Positions 12,370-64,000 of a DNA stretch of 64,000 bases are shown here, piece after piece. How positions within the stretch are numbered: the first letter of the stretch is position 1; each line of letters opens with the position of its first letter. Made by a program: the position numbers and the translations under genes. Location of the stretch: contig JAIGNY010002305.1 in assembly GCA_020152595.1 (NCBI GenBank), forward strand, positions 1,890,001 to 1,954,000, read 5' to 3'. The notes under the pieces were generated by a model. That model was not told the origin of the DNA. It searched no databases and worked only from the letters and a program-made list of their open reading frames with translations. The DNA is from Chiridota heheva. Its lineage: Eukaryota; Echinodermata; Holothuroidea; Apodida; Chiridotidae.

Positions 12370-12490
12370 AGCTGACGTAATAAAACAACAACAATGACGT
12401 GGATTTTCAACCAATCACCGGAAAGACTTAAAAATTTCAATTCCGCTGATTGGTTGAAAGTTTAAGCAGCACAACTCTGACGTCAAATTT
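12370..12490 (+). promoter_or_regulatory. Putative sNHE promoter: three TGACGT cores and two CCAAT boxes
   Basis: Within about 115 bp there are TGACGTAA (12373-12380), TGACGTGG (12395-12402), CCAAT (12411-12415), an inverted CCAAT as ATTGG (12449-12453) and a full palindromic cAMP-response element TGACGTCA (12478-12485). The cluster lies 230-345 bp upstream of the first sNHE ATG. CRE/ATF sites are common in promoters of male-germline genes. That this is the promoter is inference from position and density; no TATA box was identified. Confidence 0.55.
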
Positions 12491-12716
12491 GTTTAGTTTT
12501 CATTTTAAGGTAAGAAATGTTTTCAGTTGTTAGCTGTGTGACTTGACTGGAAAGGGGCAATTAAGGCTAGGCTACGGCGGGACGAACTGTTGTTAGATTT
12601 CCTCTAAAAAACTGGGCGGGGAGAGGCCCAGTACAAAGGGATACTGTTCGCAAATGACATGCCAATGTTTTATTAGTCCAAATGCAGACATAATTTGAGT
12701 GTTTAGGCCTACCACC

Positions 12717-61633
<48,917 letters not shown>

Positions 61634-62544
61634 GTGAGAAGATCAGTTTCCGATGTGATAGCAAATAGTATCAGAAACTTATGCAGTCATGATGGCGTGG
61701 ATTGTATGTGTGTATAACGCTTAACTCTAAAAATGATATCTCAATGATACACTGGATTCATGTCATATGTGGTACACAGATAGCCCATGGTCCGTAGATG
61801 TGCCCTATTGTTTTGGTGATGATGTCATGCATGAGTAGGTGGGGCTTAGCGTTAAAATCTTAAAATAATCATATTTCAACAAGTGCATATCTGTTTTGTT
61901 TTATATTTGGTATAATCATGTTGTTAGCTAGATTCTACATGCTCATGGTACAAAAAAATTGACTTTGATTAATATGTATAGTGGGCAGGGCATGATATGA
62001 TTTTGTTGAAAAGAACTTGTAGACACAGTATCTCAAGAAAGATGGGATGGGATTCAGTTCAAATGTGGTACACAGATAGCCCATGGTCCGTAGATGTAAT
62101 ATATTTGGTGGTGATGTCATTCATATTAATGAGAAGGCGGGGCTTAATGTAAATATCTTGAAAGGCTCATAGTTGAACAACAGCAAAAGTGTAATTTCCT
62201 CTTTCAAATTGTGATATTTCATTCTTGTGAGTTAGCTGGTACACATTTTGTTGCCGTTGTTATTTTAAAACCATTGTGTAATGAAATTTATTGGTTAAAA
62301 CTTAAAACCCATATTGCATGTCGGAACCTCAAAACCTTTGGTTTTCTGATATTTTTCTTTTGAAGAGTAAAGTAATGAAAATTTTAAGACTGAAATGAAT
62401 GAAAGAAATATAAAAAGTATGAAATTGTTTTTTTTCTTTTTGGTATTATTGTACAAATCTCACAAATATTGGAAATTAAAATTTGATCAGCCATACTTCA
62501 AAAATGAAATTATCTGTTTTTAATTTTAAATTGTTAATATCTGC

Positions 62545-62590
62545 TTGACCAGCTAGAGGTCCTGGGTTCAATTCCTGGTGGATCTTCATT
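62545..62590 (+). repeat. tRNA-like 3' half (B box) scrap
   Basis: Reads 'agaggtcctgggttcaattc' with B box GGTTCAATTCC; no matching 5' half. Probably a SINE remnant of another family. Confidence 0.45.
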
Positions 62591-62660
62591 CATGACTTGT
62601 CCTTCTCCTTAAAATTTTATTCCAGCAAATCATAACAACAAACTTACTGTAGCAAATAAT

Positions 62661-63467
62661 TACACCTTCTTCTCCTGGCTTAAGTTCCACATCAGGTGGG
62701 GTTGTCGGTGTGGACCAGCCTCCTCCACATGACTTGTCCTTCTCCTTAAAAATTTGTTCCAGCAAATCATAACCACAAATTTACTGTAGCAAATAGTGAG
62801 ACCACTTTATCTGAATTAAAATAACCACACAATAAGGACTTCATCCATTAATAAAAAAAATAAAGAGGAAAAATCTGACCCGACCTGATTATTTATCAGG
62901 TCGGGTCTTACTTTTTTAAACTTTAGGGAGCAGAACAACTTATGATCTCCCTCTATCTATGGCATCAACTTCTTTCACCCTGACAACTCCCATATCCTCC
63001 TTCACACAATCCCTCAATCTCCTCTTTGGTCTACTTTTCCTCCTCTTCCCAACAGTCATCTGCTGGACCCTCTTGCCAACATACTCCTCTTCCCTTCTGA
63101 ACACATGTCCTTTCCACTGCAGCCTTCGTTCACGAACCTTGCCACTAAACTCACCCACTTGCAGCTTTTCTCTCACCACCTCGTTTCTAACCTGGTCCAT
63201 CTTGGTCACAACGTATGCAAACCTCAGCATTTTCATCTCTGAAACTTCCATCTTATGTTCCTCCTCCTTTGTGAGTGGTACGGACTCCATCCCATACAGC
63301 ATCGCTGGTCTCACCATGGTCTTGTAAAGCCTCCCTTTAACTCGCACTGGTGCTTTCCGATCGCACAGTATGCCTGTGACTTTCCCCCAGTTGCTCCAGC
63401 CGGCCCGTATTTTCCTCTGCACCTCTTTGCTGGACCCTCCATCTTCTTGCCCAGTGGACCCCAGCCA
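62661..63467 (-). mobile_element. RTE-type retrotransposon 3' fragment, inserted in family C copy 5
   Basis: The minus strand ORF (63422-62945) reads LYKTMVRPAMLYGMESVPLT, MKMLRFAYVVTKMDQVRNEV and RLQWKGHVFRREEEYVGKRV, the standard C-terminal region of RTE-clade and related ORF2 proteins. It continues after the inner MITE as WRRLVHTDNPT, then a stop. RT palm motifs are absent (5' truncated). Confidence 0.85.
62728..62944 (+). mobile_element. CATTAG-type MITE, family C, copy 6, nested inside the RTE fragment
   Basis: Ends CATGACTTGTCCTTCTCC then TTAAAA, and ACTTTAGGGAGCAGAACA then ACTTATG, with the perfect internal hairpin GACCCGACCTG / CAGGTCGGGTC (about 62877-62907). It is younger than the RTE insertion it interrupts. 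Confidence 0.85.
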
Positions 63468-63660
63468 CTTATCCTAATTAGAATAACCACTCAAGCATAC
63501 AATAAGGACTTCATCCATTGCTAATTTGATACTGAACATCAGCTTCCGCAACAACTCTGGACCAACAGGAGAACGAATACAATGGGGCCATTGATAAGGG
63601 AAATTCCTGCTTATTTATCAGGTCAGGTCTGACTTTGAAACTTTAGGGAGCACAACAACA

Positions 63661-63712
63661 AATGTCACCAGTGCGTCACAACTGGTTTATTAAACCGTCG
63701 TGGACATCTCTA
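63661..63712 (+). repeat. SINE body scrap
   Basis: 'caccagtgcgtcacaactgg' and 'tcgtggacat' match the SINE body after its tRNA head (26540-26582). No head or tail. Confidence 0.5.
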
Positions 63713-63763
63713 TCTAACATTAGTTGTTTCAGAGATGTAAAACACCCAATCTGCAACTATACA

Positions 63764-63765
63764 TG

Positions 63766-63801
<36 letters not shown>

Positions 63802-64000
63802 TACTATTACTGCTGCTACTATTACTACTACTGCTGCTGCTACTATTACAATAACTATACTATTACTACTACAACTATACTACTACTACTGCTCTTGTTA
63901 CTACTACTAAACTAATACTATACTACTACTAAACTAGTACTACACTACTACTACTACTAAACTAGTACTACACTACTACTACTACTAAACTAGTACTACA
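63764..64000. repeat. ACT trinucleotide array with an emerging ~30-bp unit
   Basis: (CTA)n with CTG variants, then from about 63905 a longer unit 'actactaaactagtactaca' repeated three times and running off the window. Open frames read poly-Leu/Tyr; not genes. Confidence 0.95.

Larger units (their letters stand above)
62591..63664 (+). mobile_element. CATTAG-type MITE, family C, copy 5, split by an RTE fragment
   Basis: Left arm 62591-62660 (CATGACTTGTCCTTCTCC ... 'gtagcaaataat') and right arm about 63468-63664 ('cttatcctaattagaataac' ... 'cacaacaacaaatg') together make one family C element. The middle is foreign (62661-63467). Confidence 0.75.
61634..64000 (+). other. Start of sNHE intron 13
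   Basis: 61634-62540 is AT-rich with a direct repeat ('tggtacacagatagcccatg' at about 61770 and 62066) and no exon. Then follow a tRNA-like scrap (62545-62590), nested transposons (62591-63664), a SINE scrap (63661-63712) and a trinucleotide array to the end. No further sNHE exon is seen. Confidence 0.7.

Noticed and set aside
61935..62120. Minus-strand 61-residue frame after exon 13
   Set aside because: Overlaps a short direct repeat; no homology signal and no splice context.

Overview
This is a stretch of a large, intron-rich, AT-rich animal genome, with no bacterial or viral gene organisation. Both recognisable host genes lie on the + strand. The first is the 3' end of an RCC1-repeat protein, best matched to SERGEF/DelGEF, with its last three coding exons between 1252 and 4495. 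The second is the first 13 coding exons (12717 to 61633) of a sperm-type Na+/H+ exchanger with a voltage-sensor domain (SLC9C1, sNHE). Sperm NHE is best known from sea urchin, and the repeat landscape (abundant MITEs, CR1/L2-, RTE- and RNase H-bearing non-LTR elements, a tRNA-derived SINE, very many minisatellites) fits a marine deuterostome. An echinoderm is the most likely source, but the species cannot be fixed from the sequence.

Layout: 1-4495 SERGEF-like 3' exons and introns; 4500-7960 a satellite of about 90 bp and 188 bp periods that resembles the end of the SERGEF coding exon; 8686-12265 a trinucleotide array and three minisatellites; 12370-12490 a CCAAT/CRE-like cluster just upstream of the sNHE ATG at 12717; 12717-61633 the sNHE exons 1-13 separated by introns of 0.6 to 7.6 kb; 61634-64000 the beginning of intron 13. 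The cyclic-nucleotide-binding domain and C-terminus expected of the family are not in the window.

The sNHE exons join in consistent phase to about 781 codons: a possible signal peptide, the CPA1 exchanger core (TDPVA, ESLLND and GLRGAVG motifs), a cytosolic linker with CPKC, then S1-S4 of a voltage sensor whose S4 carries six positive residues at three-residue spacing. One base appears to be missing in exon 9 (near 47629-47634), which shifts the frame and gives an early stop. This is either an assembly error or a real lesion.

The most interesting structure is that several exon borders sit next to tandem repeats that have copied the exon border itself. Exons 4, 5, 11 and 13 are preceded by repeats that include the 3' splice site, and for exons 11 and 13 also 24 to 45 bases of exon. 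The introns therefore carry rows of decoy acceptors. The SERGEF last exon shows the same tendency at its coding end. A second pattern is a set of MITE families that share one terminal design, CATTAG-N11-CTTAAA, in some cases nested inside retrotransposon fragments. Other supported elements are a hAT-like element with a perfect 8-bp target duplication, TTAA-flanked MITEs, a hairpin MITE between two TA arrays, a SINE copy with its target duplication, and a 6.1-kb pair of Harbinger-like inverted termini in intron 5.
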